64,000 nucleotides of DNA. It comes from Gordionus sp. m RMFG-2023 (Eukaryota; Nematomorpha; Gordioida; Chordodea; Parachordodidae). The notes beneath the pieces were generated by a model. The model searched no databases. It had not been told where the DNA came from and saw only the letters and a list, made by a program, of their open reading frames with translations. Of this stretch, positions 12,553 through 27,500 are shown piece after piece. Location of the stretch: positions 17,833,366-17,897,365 of the forward strand of contig NC_088777.1 of NCBI RefSeq assembly GCF_954871325.1, in the 5' to 3' direction. Within the stretch, counting starts at the first letter, position 1; every line of letters starts with the position of its first letter. The position numbers and the translations under genes were made by a program.

Positions 12553-15500
12553 TTTTGGGAAACCCAGGATTTCGATTTTGACAAAATTTTCTTGTGGCTT
12601 TTATCCACTTGGTTGGTTCGCATTTTTTGTATTTGGGTGTAGATACATGTGAAAAACCTAAAAATTAAAAAAAAATGATAGGTTTCTTTGACATTTAGTT
12701 TATGATTAGGTTTAGGTAGGTTTAGAATCGAAAAATAATAGCAAACTTGTAAGGCACATATTGCTGGCGTTATTGATCAAAATCTTTTCATTTGTGTTTT
12801 CGATGCTTATATTTACATGTAAAACATCCTAAATAATATTTTAAAAATATAGTAATTTGATCGATTGCTGAACTCAAAACCGGCCGCTTACTAAATATTA
12901 GATTTACCAAATTTGCTAGTAATATAAATAAAAATGTTTATTTTTGTTTATATATCTATAAATACGTGTAAAACATTATCCCAAATTTTTTTTAGAAATA
13001 CTGATAACCGAATCGTAATCGACCCAATGTCTAAATATTGTTTTGCTGGCATTATCCAAGGAAAAATCTTCATTTTTGCTTTATACGCATATATTTATGT
13101 CTATTATATATCATTAAAAATATTCAAATAAATAAAGATAATTTTATTAAATCAGTCAATCTAAAATATATTTGATTCTAATTATAGCAAACGAGCGAAT
13201 AAATAAATATTATTAAATGAGGGTAAGATATTTATTATTTTACGATTTCATTACTATTTTATAACTTCTATAAGTTTAAAAACAATTAGAATTTTTTAAA
13301 AAATATTTTGTCATTATCAGTAAATAAAAGTGAAAGTTTACAAAAAAATATTTTTTAATTGATATTACTAGCAATTTTGGTCAATTTTATAATTAGTAAA
13401 GGATCGGTTTTAAGTAAGGCAATCGGTCAAATCATAATATTTTTTGGAATAATGCTTAACACGTAAATGTAAGCATAGAAAGCAAAAATGAAGATTTTAA
13501 GTGTTTTAATAACATTTTTCAAATCATTGACATTTATTTCACATCATTTTGGTTAGTGTCGTTAAACTGCTGATTTTGAGCCTATTTTTAAAAAAAATAT
13601 TATGTAAGCCTTAAGATATTGCTCATAGGAGCACAAAGGCTTGAACATCTATTAACCAAATCTCGAGGCTTAAGTCAATATTTTTCTGGCTAAAATATTG
13701 AGTCAGCCGTTTTTAAAAATCAAATTGAGCCGTTTAACAGCACTAATTTTGGTAGAATCGTTTCTACCTTCTTTATTCGTTTGACAATTTGCATATACAT
13801 TCGAGTTATGATATTTGAAGAAACAACCGAAGTGAGCATGCTTGAGTTAAGAATTATATAGCAACGATAGGATTTGATTTTTTTAAAAATGCCACTTTCT
13901 GAGAACGGGCTTGAAATCATTTTTTATTTCTATGTAATTTTCTTACTACGTCTAGAAACTGAAAGATTTGACAGCATAATTTATTTTATGGGCTGAATTG
14001 AAAGATATTCAATCGCTGTTTATCTGAATAATTTTAATGGCAATCATGAGATCTAATAAAAGATTATCATAAATATTTCTATGCCTTTGTTGAAATAAAG
14101 TTAGGCCAAGAGAATAATTTCAATTGGAAATATTGGTACTGTATTAAAAATAGGAAATTTTTATATCGCAAAAAATTTATAAGGATTGTTTTTACTGTAT
14201 CATGCAATGACAGAGAATGCCAGATTTTAGAGAAAAATATATTAGTATTACAATAAAATAATAATAAAATGTTATTCTTATCAACGAAAAATAATCTATT
14301 TATCTTAAATAAATGTTTGGGCAGTAGTTATCATTTGAGCAGATTCTCGTTGATCAATATTTTATAGTTATTCTCTGATATATATTATCAGCGCAAGAGA
14401 ATAAATCTGATGTTTTTTATAGAACCCATTGGTAAACGAATTTAAACCTAATATATTTCTTTTATTTAATCATCTTATTTTATTTTAGAATCATGATTGG
14501 TATTTTTTTTCAGTTTCAATTGCTAACAATATCTAAATTTAGAAAATAAACATCGCAATAGTTTATTAAATAATATTTTAAAAATAAGTAACAAAGATTA
14601 CCTGTTTAAGGTATTAATAGACATTATAAATAGTTGATTACCTTATTTGACGGTGGATATTTTTTAATTCTTTCGTCATGTAATTCTAGTAAATTATCTT
14701 ATTGAATTTCAAATAATATAACAACTTTATTTATATAATACAAAAAAGTAAAATGTTAAAGAATATTATTATTTAGATCCGTATAATATTGTCCATTAAA
14801 TTTTTTAAATAAGAAAAATAATTTCCAAGCAGCTTCTGTTCCTAGACTATTCAGCTTAGGATCGAGTAATCCAAATGTAGAGAATACCCGTTCCGCAGAA
14901 GGAGTAGACGAAGAAGCTGTAAATAATTGTTTAACTATTTTTATAATACTTTTGTTTTCGAATATATTTTCTTGAGATATCCACCAGTCGAGTGGCGTCA
15001 CATCATCTAAAATTGCTCGACAAAACATAATCTTTTTGAAAGGTTCCGATTTAGCTTGAAATTGTATTATGATTGGCAGAATATTGGAATTTGAAAAAGT
15101 TTCTGCAGCATACTCCAATGCCATTTCTCTTTCGTCGTTAGTTAAATTTAACGTGTATTTTGGATTTAAAATATATGCTAAAAAATGAGCCGGGGTTAAG
15201 GCTTGTTTGTATCGTTTATTGAAAATAGAGATATTTTTGCTATCAATTTTATTATCCTCATATAATTTGTTGAAATAATTTCGAAGATTTTTCCAGTTGT
15301 TTACCGAATCGGATATGTTTGACATATTTTTTCCCAAAGTTTTGAAAATATGCGAAATGGGTTCAGGCATTTCTACTCGGCTGTTTACGTTTTCCATTTC
15401 TTGTGATAAAAGGTGGAGTAGATGTACGCTGCATCCATATGTTATTATATTATTTCCATCGTTGGTTTTAAAACTATCTCGCATTATAATCATATCAGCT

Positions 15501-18500
15501 TTATCTATGACAAAACTGGTCACCGTTAAATTATAATCATTATAACAATTATCTATAAGTTTTTGAGATATTTCAATGAGATATTCTTCAGTGAGAGGGT
15601 GATCTGTAGTATCTATAGTTTTTAATAAATAAACATCTCCCTCATCCGAAGTGATAGTGGCATAAATAATGGGTTCTTGATGGGCAGTTGACCAACCATT
15701 AATAGCCAAGCAACCTGTTTTACCTGTCAAGTTATTAAAATAAGATACCTTCTCTTCATCATATATTTTGTTTAGGAGTTCCTCGGCAATATTCTTTCTC
15801 GAGGGTGGTTCATATCCTGGTCGAAGCATATGAATCGTTTTTATGAATTCGGGGTGTTCAACGCACTTAATAGATGAGTTGGTAGCATAAATTGCCTTTG
15901 CTATTTGTTTGTCAATTTCTTCTTTTTTGTTTTTGTCATTAATACCATTTTTTATGTCGTTTTTATTTATTTTTTGTTTTTTTAATACGATTATGGGCAT
16001 GGAAGGACCCAATGGAAAAGTAGCTTGAGACGCGAAATTTTTGCTTTCTAAGTAGTATATTTTTGAAATAAAAATATATCATAAATTTTTTTATACCAAT
16101 TGATGTTGAGACTAAATTTTCATATAGCATTTCTATCCCTTCTTGAGGATTTGTACATTTTTGTTTGTGATTTTTTAACCTTTCCACTAAGCCTTGCATT
16201 TCATGTTTACACTTTTTACAAATAGCCCTTGTACCGGTTTTATCGCGAATATGTTTAATTTCATCGTAGTACCTCCATATAGGGTCTTTTTTCCTACCAG
16301 ATGGCATCCTATTGTTTTATATAAGAATTTAAATCAAATATTTTGGAAGAATCATGAAATAAACCTTTATACATTTTTCTTTTCAAAAATTAAAATGTTA
16401 ATGCGCATGTTCATAAATTTCATTATTACGATAGCAATGAACGCAATTTTAAATTGATATTTTATAGTAAATTAGTAAATTTATATTTTATTTATTTTTA
16501 AATTTAATTATTTGATTTAAATAAATAAAATCGCTATTTAGATCATAAAAAATCGATTAAAAAATATATGAAAAATATCGATTTATTTGATTTTTATAAA
16601 AGTCCTTTTTTGTCGGCATAAAAATATATATTGAAATATATACACAAAAATAGAATGAGAATAGGATTGACTAGTTATAGTTATTCAAACAAAACATTAC
16701 AATTTGTATTACGTTTTATTTTAGGTTTAACTAATTATAAATTTTAAATCGCTAAAGAAAATTTGCTTATTCCAAAAACTTTTTAAATATAAAAACATTT
16801 CCAAATTTTTTTCTAGAAAATTTTAGATTTAATGTCACGATTTAATTAAAATTTTTGAAAGCTTTGTGCGAATTTTTGGACGCAACTTTAAAAAATTGCA
16901 TTAAATTCCCAAAATATACGAATAAATAATATTCTAGGCACATTAAATTTTTTAATCAAATTTTCACATAAAAAATATGTTATAACTTGTATAACAAAAA
17001 TTTTAAAAGGGAACACTTCCCTAAAACCCTAGAATTTTTTCTATTAACTAGTGTAGAAGCGCACTTTGAATTTGCTTATTTTTTTGTGGTTGGGGGGATA
17101 TTGATTTAAGAATTAATAAAGATACTATAAGCGTAAACAGGTATTTTTAAAATCTATATTGTTCGTCTGGTATGATGCCTACCACTATTTTTTTTAATCT
17201 TTAAACCATCTTAAGTAATAAAATGTTCTAATTAAGCAGAATTGATGTTTTCGAATTGGCCATTTCACTCGTAAAGTATTACATCATAGTTTTCATTTTT
17301 TATAGTTTCTTTTTTTGTGGTTCACAAAACTGATTTAGGAATTAATATGTACTAATAAGCCATTAAAATAAGCGCAAACCAGATATTTAGTTCTTCTATA
17401 TTTTTCATTCTGTTATGATGCCATCTTACTATTTTGCTAATAATTTTATCTTACTGTAAAATTAAAATAATATACAATTAAGCACTAAACATTGATAAAG
17501 AATACATGATTTCAATAGCATTTTAATTATAACGTTATCCAAGTTATTGCTCCTAATAATTTTTCTTTTATATATAAGCAGGCAAATAATAAAGCATTAG
17601 CATAAATTTTAGTATTAGCCCTTTCCACAGCCAACTTTAATAGAGTGATTTAAACATATTGAGTATGTTAAAAAAGCAAAATAAAAATAATCACATTAAA
17701 ATCAAAAATACATATCATAAACAGGCTCTAAATTTTAAATCTTAGCTATGCTACTGAAATCAATTGATTAAAATCTTATAATGTAATTAATTTACTTTTT
17801 GCTTATATTTTAAGTAATCATTTCTTAAAATGTAAAGATTGCATAAAAATAATGATGATTGTCAAAAAAAATTTTATAAAAAATTATCTAAATTTATGAT
17901 ATCTAATTGATAATGAAATATTAGTTTGAACATAAAGCAATTAAATACCATTTGTAATTTAAATCTATCTTTATTTAATATTTTAACATTCAATGTTATT
18001 TATTTAACATGTTCACATTTTAAATGAATGAATTTTTGCTATATATAGTTCAATTTATTAATTTTTTAATAATTATAAATCTTTTTGTAACAATTAAGAA
18101 ATTATTGTTTTCTTATATTTAATTTTATTATTTTTAAGAATATGATAAAAATTTAATGCTAAATTAATCAAACTAATTATTTGTTATTAAAAATTTATTT
18201 TACACTCAAAATATATTAAAAATATTATAAATGAACAATTATTTAAATATTAATAAAATTATATTTGTACTTAAAAAATTAATTTTGGATAATGGCTGTT
18301 TAATCTGGCCAAATTAATGGATATTTATTATGATTTTGCAAAAGTATATTCCCAGGGCATATTTTTTAAAATTTTTTACCTTATATTAAATTTATAAAAT
18401 TTTGATTTAAATCAATTTTTTGTTTTCATAAAAAAGATATTATTTTGGACAATACTAAATACATATATGGCATTTATGTTATGTCATCTTATATAAACTT

Positions 18501-21500
18501 CCATTTTTCTTTATAAATTCACACATTTCTAATTTTTATAATAAAACCAAACAAAATCATACTTTATAACATACAACAATTTATTCTCTTAATAAAAATG
18601 TACATTGTAATTTTTTAGCTTCTTATTAGTTTATAAAATCTATTTCAAATTGAATCTTTATGTAAATAATTTAAAAATTTTAATAGCATACTTTTTCTTA
18701 TAGCTATAATATTCATTGTTTAAATTTATTATAATTAATATAATAATTTCAATCTACATTATTTAATAAATATTGATATTAGATATATTAATCAATATAA
18801 GATATACATATTTTTATATATAAATAATAAATTAATATTTATTATCATAGAATTAATGGTGCTCAATCATTAAATTTATTATAAATAGGTAAATGTATAT
18901 ATAATATTGATAATATAATAGGTATAAACTTAGAAAGTACTTGTGTTTATCAATAAAACTGGATGTAAATATATGTAATATAATTAAATGAATGTATGTT
19001 CAAAAAATTACTTTTACTCTATGAGTATATATGCTCCAGTCTTAGGGCAAACTTTTTTAATATGATTTTTACATTAATTTAAAAAATTATTAACATTTTG
19101 ATATAAATCAAAAAAATCTTGATTAAAATCATTTTTTAAAAATCATGATTTATGCTAACCCTATACATTTCTTACTTTTAATTTTTCTCTCAATTAATAA
19201 ACATAAGCATTGGGCATCATGATTATTTAAAAGTTTTTAAAAATGTTAACATTTTCATTATATATTTAAGGATGCAATTTTTATTGATTATACAAACAAT
19301 TTTGCGTATGATAGTATCATATAATAATCATTGTTATTAAAATCCTCAATTATTTACAAAAAAATTTAAAATTATGTTTTAAATGGATTTTATAAACTAA
19401 CATGAAGCTAAAAAGAGTAGTGCACATTTTTAGGGATGCAATTCTTGATGATATAAATAAAAACTTCTGAATGTTAGTGGATGGTATAATATTGTTACAT
19501 TCATATAAATACTATGAATAGTATAAAATAATAAGATATCACTTTAGGTATGCAATTTATTAAACTTTTTATTTCCATTTTATAAAAAATAATACAATTT
19601 TATATTTTTTATTGTTTATTTTTTAGACACTATTCTTAACATATTTATCGTAAATAAAAATATTAATAATTTAGAATCACCATTAAGTCATTTTTATTAA
19701 AATGAAGATTATCACTAAACTTTTAAACATCAACTAAATTTGGAAATTTTTATAAATCATATTAATAAATTTAAATTTAATAAAGATTTTTTTTAATAAG
19801 CATATTTTACCATCAAAGATTTTTTTAAATGAAGAAGAGAATTCTCAAACAAGTTTTTTTAAATCAATTTTTAATGTTTTGTTATTTTTATGCATAAAGA
19901 ATTTTCAATTTTGATCTTTAAAGATTTTATTTCTCAAATTTTGGGAATTTTTTTTTCAAACTCAGGAACTCTGGTATAAAAAAAAACTTAATTGAAAACC
20001 ATATGAAATATGAATATATGAAAGGTCTCTAAGGTCAAATTTTCAAGCCTCCATCAGTTTTAATTTATTTTAAAGCCTGGTTCGATTTCATTTTTAAGCC
20101 TGAACCTCGCCCAAACGAATTTTTACAAAGTTAAATAAAATAAAAATCTTATTTATTTTTCATTATTCCCTTTTTATTTTAATAAGAGAAAACATTATTT
20201 TAAGCCTAAATTAAAATTATGAAGTATGAAAATGTTTGGGCAAAAATACCCTTAATTTTCCAAAAAAAAAATTAATTTTTTAAAAAATGATTTTGATTTT
20301 AATTAAGTAAAAAATTTCTTATTTGCTTTTTTTTTAAAATATAGTTTTAATTTGATATTGTTCATATTTATATTTAATTTTTTAAATTGAAACCGCTTTT
20401 TAAAATAAAATATTTACTATTTAAAAAAAAAGAAGAAAAATTGTTATTCTTCAAGCTATAATAACTTCAATTGTTTTTTTCAAACTCTAAATAAAAATAA
20501 TATTTTTTTTAAATTTTAACTTCCTATTTTAAAAAAAAATTAATTAAATCGTTTAGCAAACTAAAACACGAAATATATCTGTTAGAAAATGATCAAGTTG
20601 ATTACAAGCAAATGCAAGAGATGCTTAGCGAAATGGAATTGTGAGATGATTTATATTTTAACATTGCCTTTTTGATCATTATTTATGCAATTTAAATATT
20701 TGTTTATGATCTCCACTATATTCAGGCAAGAAAAACAATCTTCGCAGACATCATTTATCTCTCCCAAAAGTATTTTATTAAAATTAAGTTAACCTTTACG
20801 AATAAAAATAAATAAAATAATATTTTAGCTCCGGCAAGCGAACTCGATTCATCATTCAAGGTTACCGTAGCTGGTCCTCCATTTTCTAACACCATTATAA
20901 GTTAATTTTCTTTATAAAAATTTAAATAAAGCACTAGGGTTAGAAAATCATGATTTTTTTTAAAATTAAAATTATATAGAGTACATTTGATAAAATGAAA
21001 TGTTACAACCATGCTTCTCATTAAAAAATACAAAAAATATTTAAATACCTTGAGCCGACAGAGAAATGAAATAGGAAATTGATAAACTGTCAGCTTAGAT
21101 GTAATTTATTCCATTCATTGAAAACTCTTTATTTCTTGAAAATTTGTTGATTCGGCTATATTTAAATTATTTTTTTGAAAGATGAAATAGGTCTTAGAAT
21201 TAAATTTCGCAAAAAAAACTGTTTATAAGCTGTATGATATTTTAGGCGCGGTCCTTATTTTCAAATTTACTTTTATTTTCAAGCCCTCCCAGTCACAGAT
21301 TTTTTTGTCCGCTAGGATTTTATTTTTGATAATTTCACAGTTCGCCCTAGAAATTTAAAAAAAATGTTTATTTTGATAGGATTTTGAAAATTGTTTCTAA
21401 AGGAAATTGAAAATATAAGCAGTAAATTTTTCCGCTCGTTAGTCGGGCCTCATGCCACTGATATTTAGTCTATTTGCATTTCCCCCCCCCCCCATTACAC

Positions 21501-24500
21501 ATTTTATGCTTATTCACCAATTCAAAAAAATAATTATACATGTTATTAGATGATGCGAATATAACAAAAAACTTGCAAGATAATACCTCAGTCGATAAAA
21601 TAGAAAACTCCCATGATCGTCAGGAATCATCCGAGATTATCTTAGAAGATGAAAAAGTTCTAAAGGCCGAATCCATCGAACCATTAGACGATGGCTTAGA
21701 AGAGATGGAAGAAGATGACGATATAGGAATGAGCGAAAACATATTAAATGCCTTAAACAAAGTCGAACAAGACGTTGAAATGCAACAAAAATTGATACTG
21801 TCTCAGGGAAAAATTTCTCAGCCAGTGCATTTGAATCAATTGGATATACATGATTTAGGTCATGTAGATTTGCAAGGTTTATCAGGTAATGATTTATTGA
21901 AAGACAGAAGTATCGAAAAAACGATTATAAAACCAGGCACTACGCAAATAGAAGACGAGGTTGAAATTAGACTAACGGAAATCAATCTAGAGGAAACAGA
22001 CCAGTTGGATGGACAATTAAAAAAAGACGACAATGTTGCCATCTTGGTTGGATCATCTGTGACGACTAAATCTTTCGATAGCAGTGTTCTTACCAAGAAT
22101 TATGTTTTTTTATTGTCGATTATGCATTTTTTTTAGAAAATGAATTTTTTTTGGGTTATCTACTAAACCTCTCTTTGTTTTATTTATATATAAGGAATTT
22201 ATTTTAAATTAAGTATTATATGTAAATATATTTAAAATTAAGAAAAAAATTCACATTTATTTATTAATTTATTAAAAATTAATTTTAAAAAAATCCTTAT
22301 TGTTTAAAAACTTAAGACCCTATCACAATCATCGAATATGCCTAATGACATTACTATTCAATCTCCTATATTGCAAGAAATACAACCTTCATCTACCATC
22401 GACGAGATTGATATTAAAATCCAATCATCAAATTTACTTGAAACAAAAGACGATTTAATTTTGTTGCCATCTAATATCGAACAGAACATATTGGAGAAAG
22501 AGGATGCTGTTAGAAGTTCTAAAAAATTCGTTGTACCTACACCTAACAAAAGTATGGAATTGAGTTTAATTGTTTTAAAAATTACTTTATAAATGTAAAT
22601 TTAATTTTTCTTAACCCTGTCTGAAAATTGAATAAAAAATATGTCATTTCATTCAACCGATACAGGGTTGTTAAACCCGGGCATGGATTCCCAGGAATAT
22701 TCCCTTATTGAATGGGAAAGTGGATATTCCCGAAATTTCCAATTTTTTAAATATTTTAAAATCATTAAAAATAAGCAAACCTATTTTCATTTGCAATACT
22801 TTGGGTGTGCTGCATAGAAAGACTAAAACGTTAATAAAAGAAATTAAAGTCAACCATTACATTTCTGCATAACTAAAAAAAACAAGATAATAATTATCCA
22901 ACACTATTGCCAAATCCAATACGATACGATGTTGCAGTAATAATGATAAAGATGTTATATAAAAATCAAGAAATTTTACCAGAAATGACAATCCATTTTT
23001 TTCTGGACGATGATAATTTTTGGGGGAAAAATAAAGAAGATATTAGAAATTATTGGACCAATATATGCTAAATATTACTACTTGAATCTGACAAAGCAAC
23101 ACTTTCTGAAATACCTGAATGTTTAATATTAAAAAATCTGTTGATTATTTAGGATAACCTTGATGATATTGAGATTGGTCATGTGATCTCAATAATAAAA
23201 CATTTTTCTGATTTTTTAAAATTAGATGCTGGTTTGATTATTAGAAACTTAGGAGAAGCTCTGTAATTTAGGAAGTGAGATATCTTACTCCAATACATGA
23301 TGGAAAGGGTTCCTGTACAACCCAATCATTATCCACAATTCCCTTAAGAATTTTATCTATTACTTCTACTAGTGCTTCATCAGAACGTATATGGTCATTT
23401 TTTCGGAAGCACACACTATAACTCTAATAAACAAGAAATAAGTTCGGAAATAAAAAGGTAAAAATGTTGGTAACAATTCGACATAATTTATACTTAATAA
23501 ATCAGCAATTGTTTTCAAATACTCAATCTCGCAACAATAGACTTTTGGAAGAAAATAGTTCATTAGAAATTGAAATAACAGAATGATAATGTTGTTGAAA
23601 GGGTTGATGATAGTACGAGATGTTCTTATTATACTTATTTGCACTATAATTTATCTGTTGCTACTTGAATATAATAAGGCCCAAGATGACGTGGATATAA
23701 AGATAGCGGTGGATATGTGAAAAATGAATCTTATAAGTGTTGATGCTCAGGACTGTCAAAAATGGAAAATAAAAATCAGAAGGGAAGCTGGCCAACCTGG
23801 GTAAACCTGGAAATCGCCATTAAACGGCGAAGACTTGAATAATAATAAATTTAAAATTGTGGTTATTTAAGCAATATCATTGATTCCTTGTTATTCCCAA
23901 AAATTCCATGGGAAAGTTACCGTTGCAATTCCAGGGAATTTTCCAACCCTAAACCGATATAACATATATTTATAGATGATCATTTTAAAAAATCATACAA
24001 GGCAAATTGTATGTGTATTTGCATTTTTCAAAAATTTACTTTTATATTTATGATCCATATAATATAAATGTTTTCGTATTTTCAATCATATACTAACTCT
24101 ATTTTGAATGGTAGAAAAACAACTAAAACGAATTAAAACATAATCTAAACCTTATTGATTATTAAAATACATTAGATTTATTTTGTATTGAATACATTTT
24201 TTTAAAGGAGGAAGAAAGAAGAAACTGAAAATTGAACCTGAAATTTCACCGGATATCTTGAGTTTCGATGACTCAACTAATGTAATTATAAACTATATAT
24301 AAATTATCATACAATATACACGAATAGAATAGGTTTTACTAATTTTTGCGCAAAAAAACTAATTTTTCGCTTATGTAGTTATAATCCGATTATAAAGTAG
24401 TCTTTCCTGGTAAAATGCCATTAATTGAACAAGTTATATCAATAAACCTTATTTAAGCAAATTTGACCTTGTTTAAAAATTTAATTCGCTTAACAAACGC

Positions 24501-27500
24501 GGATAAGGTTTATTTTTACGTTTTCGATGCAAATCGATTTCTAACTTACTATAATGATATTTATTCATATAAATTTTTTTTATTAACCAGGACAATTCAA
24601 CTGTAGTTTCTGAAAAAGATGAGAAACTCAACGAAGACAAAATCAACACGGAATCTAATGATAGTGAAATAATATCTTTAGGTTTTTTAAAAATCTTTTT
24701 AATGCCATTTCCAAACCTGTTTTTTTGTTTTGTTTTAACTTTTAACGTATTTTATTAAGAATAAGATCCAACTTACCTATGGCTCTTATTTCTTTTTACA
24801 ATTTTCTTACCAGTATGGTTGTAGTTGTAACAAAAAAACGTGTAAGAAAGAAATCAGGGTTGATATCCTAAAAAAATTTGTAAAAGACAATGATCTATAT
24901 TTGTGAATCGAACTTTTAGAAATATTCTTTAGAGGCGATTTTCATGACAGAAAAATTAATGATACTACATCATAAATTTATACTTTTCCACCTAATTATA
25001 ATACTAACCTAAAATAATTTTGGTAAAAAATAAAAACAAAATTTTTTACCGATTTTGATTATTGATTTGATTTATTTTAGTATTTTTAAATAGTCAGAAT
25101 CAGATCAGATATCACTAAAACATATTTTTCATTGAAAGAGTATTTTAGGATGATATTAGGACAAGCCGATTCACGATATTTTACGATAATCGGTTTTGGG
25201 TAAATATTAAAAAATATCGGATCAGTGAAAAATAAAATTTATGAATAATTTAAAATATTTAAATATCAAAGATATTAAAAATTTGATTTACAGTACTATA
25301 TTTTATTAATAAATAAACCAACATTTTTTAGACGCCAAATCCGAGGATTTATACATGGATTCGCAAGCAATGAAACCCGAAATAAATAAAGATTTAACAT
25401 ATAAAATTGATATTGAAGGTATGATTTTAATTTTTTCTTATTATTTTATGTGTATATCAAATAATTTGAGTTATTCCTTTTTATTTTACCCTTTTTTCTT
25501 TTTATATTAAAAATAAACTTTTATTAAATTTCTTATAAAAAGCAATATTTTAAATCCTATTTTTTATCAGTCTGCAAATGCAATTAGTGGGTTATCTGCA
25601 ACCCTTCCCCCTCTTGTAATGTTTCAACCTCCCCGTCCATAGTTTATAAGTTGTCCTTTCACTCGCATATTGGTTTAAAATATCGCAATTGTTTGTCCGT
25701 TTGAATATTTATTTTAATTATACAATAATTTTGAAATAATAAATTAGTTTTTTGTAAATAGGACAGTCATACACTCCTTTCTTAAATATTTTAAATTACC
25801 CTTCCAGGCTGCTCATTATTATAGTTGGGTAATGGCTAAATGTCGGCTAATTCGGCTCAATCTTCAGTCGCCGGAGAAAATAAAAATTGGCTTAAATGGC
25901 TAAAAATATAGTAATTACCCACTATATTAAAATTTTTAAAGCCCATCTACCCTCACATAAATGAGTGGGCCAATTAGCGTCACTAGCCTTTACAATCTGA
26001 TGCTGTTAAAACCTTTTTAATTGACATTACCTGAATTTTCTTTAGTTAATATTTACAAAATGACTTTTTCAGGGGGGCTCCTAGTGACGCTACTGGGGCG
26101 GGTAGTTTAAACCTACTAATACACACCTTGCTATTACTGAACAAGGTTTAACATTTGCTCAAAATTTAAAAATCTTCAATTTTTTTGATCTTCAAAGATT
26201 TTTTAAAACCTGTTACTGATTTTCACAGATATTTTTCTAAGACGATTTTTTGAGCGTTTTACATATTTTTCTGAGATTCATTTTTTAATATAAGCGTTTC
26301 AGTTTTATACAATTAATTTTTTTATGAGCAGAGCATTAAGAAATAATTCTGAACATTCATTATTTTTTTCTGAATATTTCAAGAAAAGAAAAGAATAGGA
26401 GCCAATGCTAAATATATATTAAATGATGATTATATGTTATTCATGACTTTATCATCCACCCTTTATATTAAATGACATAATCAACTATTTTTTTTAGAAG
26501 GAAGCCAATTTAATATATTCAAATAGGAATTTATATTTCAACATGATAATTTAGATTACTATTACATTACATTTTATTTTATTTTTATTATTAAGTATTC
26601 AAATATATCTATTCTATTTTACCTTTTCCAATAATATTTTGCTTCATTTTTTTCCAAAATTTTGCGTTGTTTAATAATGTAAAAGAGATTAAATAAATAT
26701 AATAAATAATATGCCACTTTGCATTACCCTTCACTATATTTTTATGGTGGCAACAACCTTTGTCATCAATACTCTTTCTTTTTTTAACCGTAAGCCCGCA
26801 CAAAATTTGTATCTCGATTGAAATTACTCTTCAAGACTTCTTTAGATCCAAAGGTAAATTCTTACAAAAAAACATTACCTTACAGTTCAAATAAACCCGG
26901 GGATAGCAATAATACTAAAAAAAATGTCGGCAGCGAAAATTTTGTTACAAACAGACCCCCTTTAGAACTCGATTTTATCAGGTATCACCTATTTTTAATA
27001 GAATATCTTCAGATTTTATTTGGAAAAATTAAGACTTACGATTTGCCAATCTAAATAAATCATTTTTTTAATTGGTTTATCTTTAGCCCATATTTAGAAA
27101 GCATTTATTATTAGGAATAAATTTAAGAGTATCTATTATCCCCATTTTAATGTTTTATTTTAAAAAAATCAACAACTATAATAATTGACTTTTAAACTAA
27201 TAATTAAGTTTTTTTTAACCCTTCAATACTCCGGTGAAAAAAATGACGTTAGTACTCCGGTTGGGTTTAATAGACCCCAATTTCAAATGTATATATGTCC
27301 AGTTATATTCATTATTTTGATTTAATATTTGAATATAAGATAGAACTAACCTTAAACTTGATAAAATATTTATTTATTTTTATTTCTTAAGTTTAGATTA
27401 AAGATGGTGAGGATAATTATAATTTGTGCCAAAAATTGGAAATTAAAAATTAAAAAAATAACTTATTCATCATATAATCCTGATAATTCATAACATGGAT

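Larger units (their letters stand above)
4829..20556 (+). other. BRD8 intron 4, 15.7 kb, transposon-filled
   Basis: The donor at 4829 (GTAAGA) and acceptor ending at 20556 (GTTTAG) join exons whose split codon (AT + C) and sequence (EEETNRY then IKLKHEIYLL) both continue the BRD8 coiled coil. The intron is some 400 times longer than its three upstream neighbours. It contains inverted-repeat elements (5.2-7.8 kb), MITE copies, a MULE-like element (10.6-12.0 kb), an open hAT transposase gene on the other strand (14.8-16.3 kb) and short tandem repeats. Stretches 8.0-9.9, 14.0-14.7 and 17.5-20.5 kb are AT-rich DNA in which I see no gene. Confidence 0.8.

Noticed and set aside
21540-22136. Independent acidic protein gene beginning at ATG 21540
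   Set aside because: The frame is explained as an internal BRD8 exon (21550-22103) whose phase fits both neighbouring exons.
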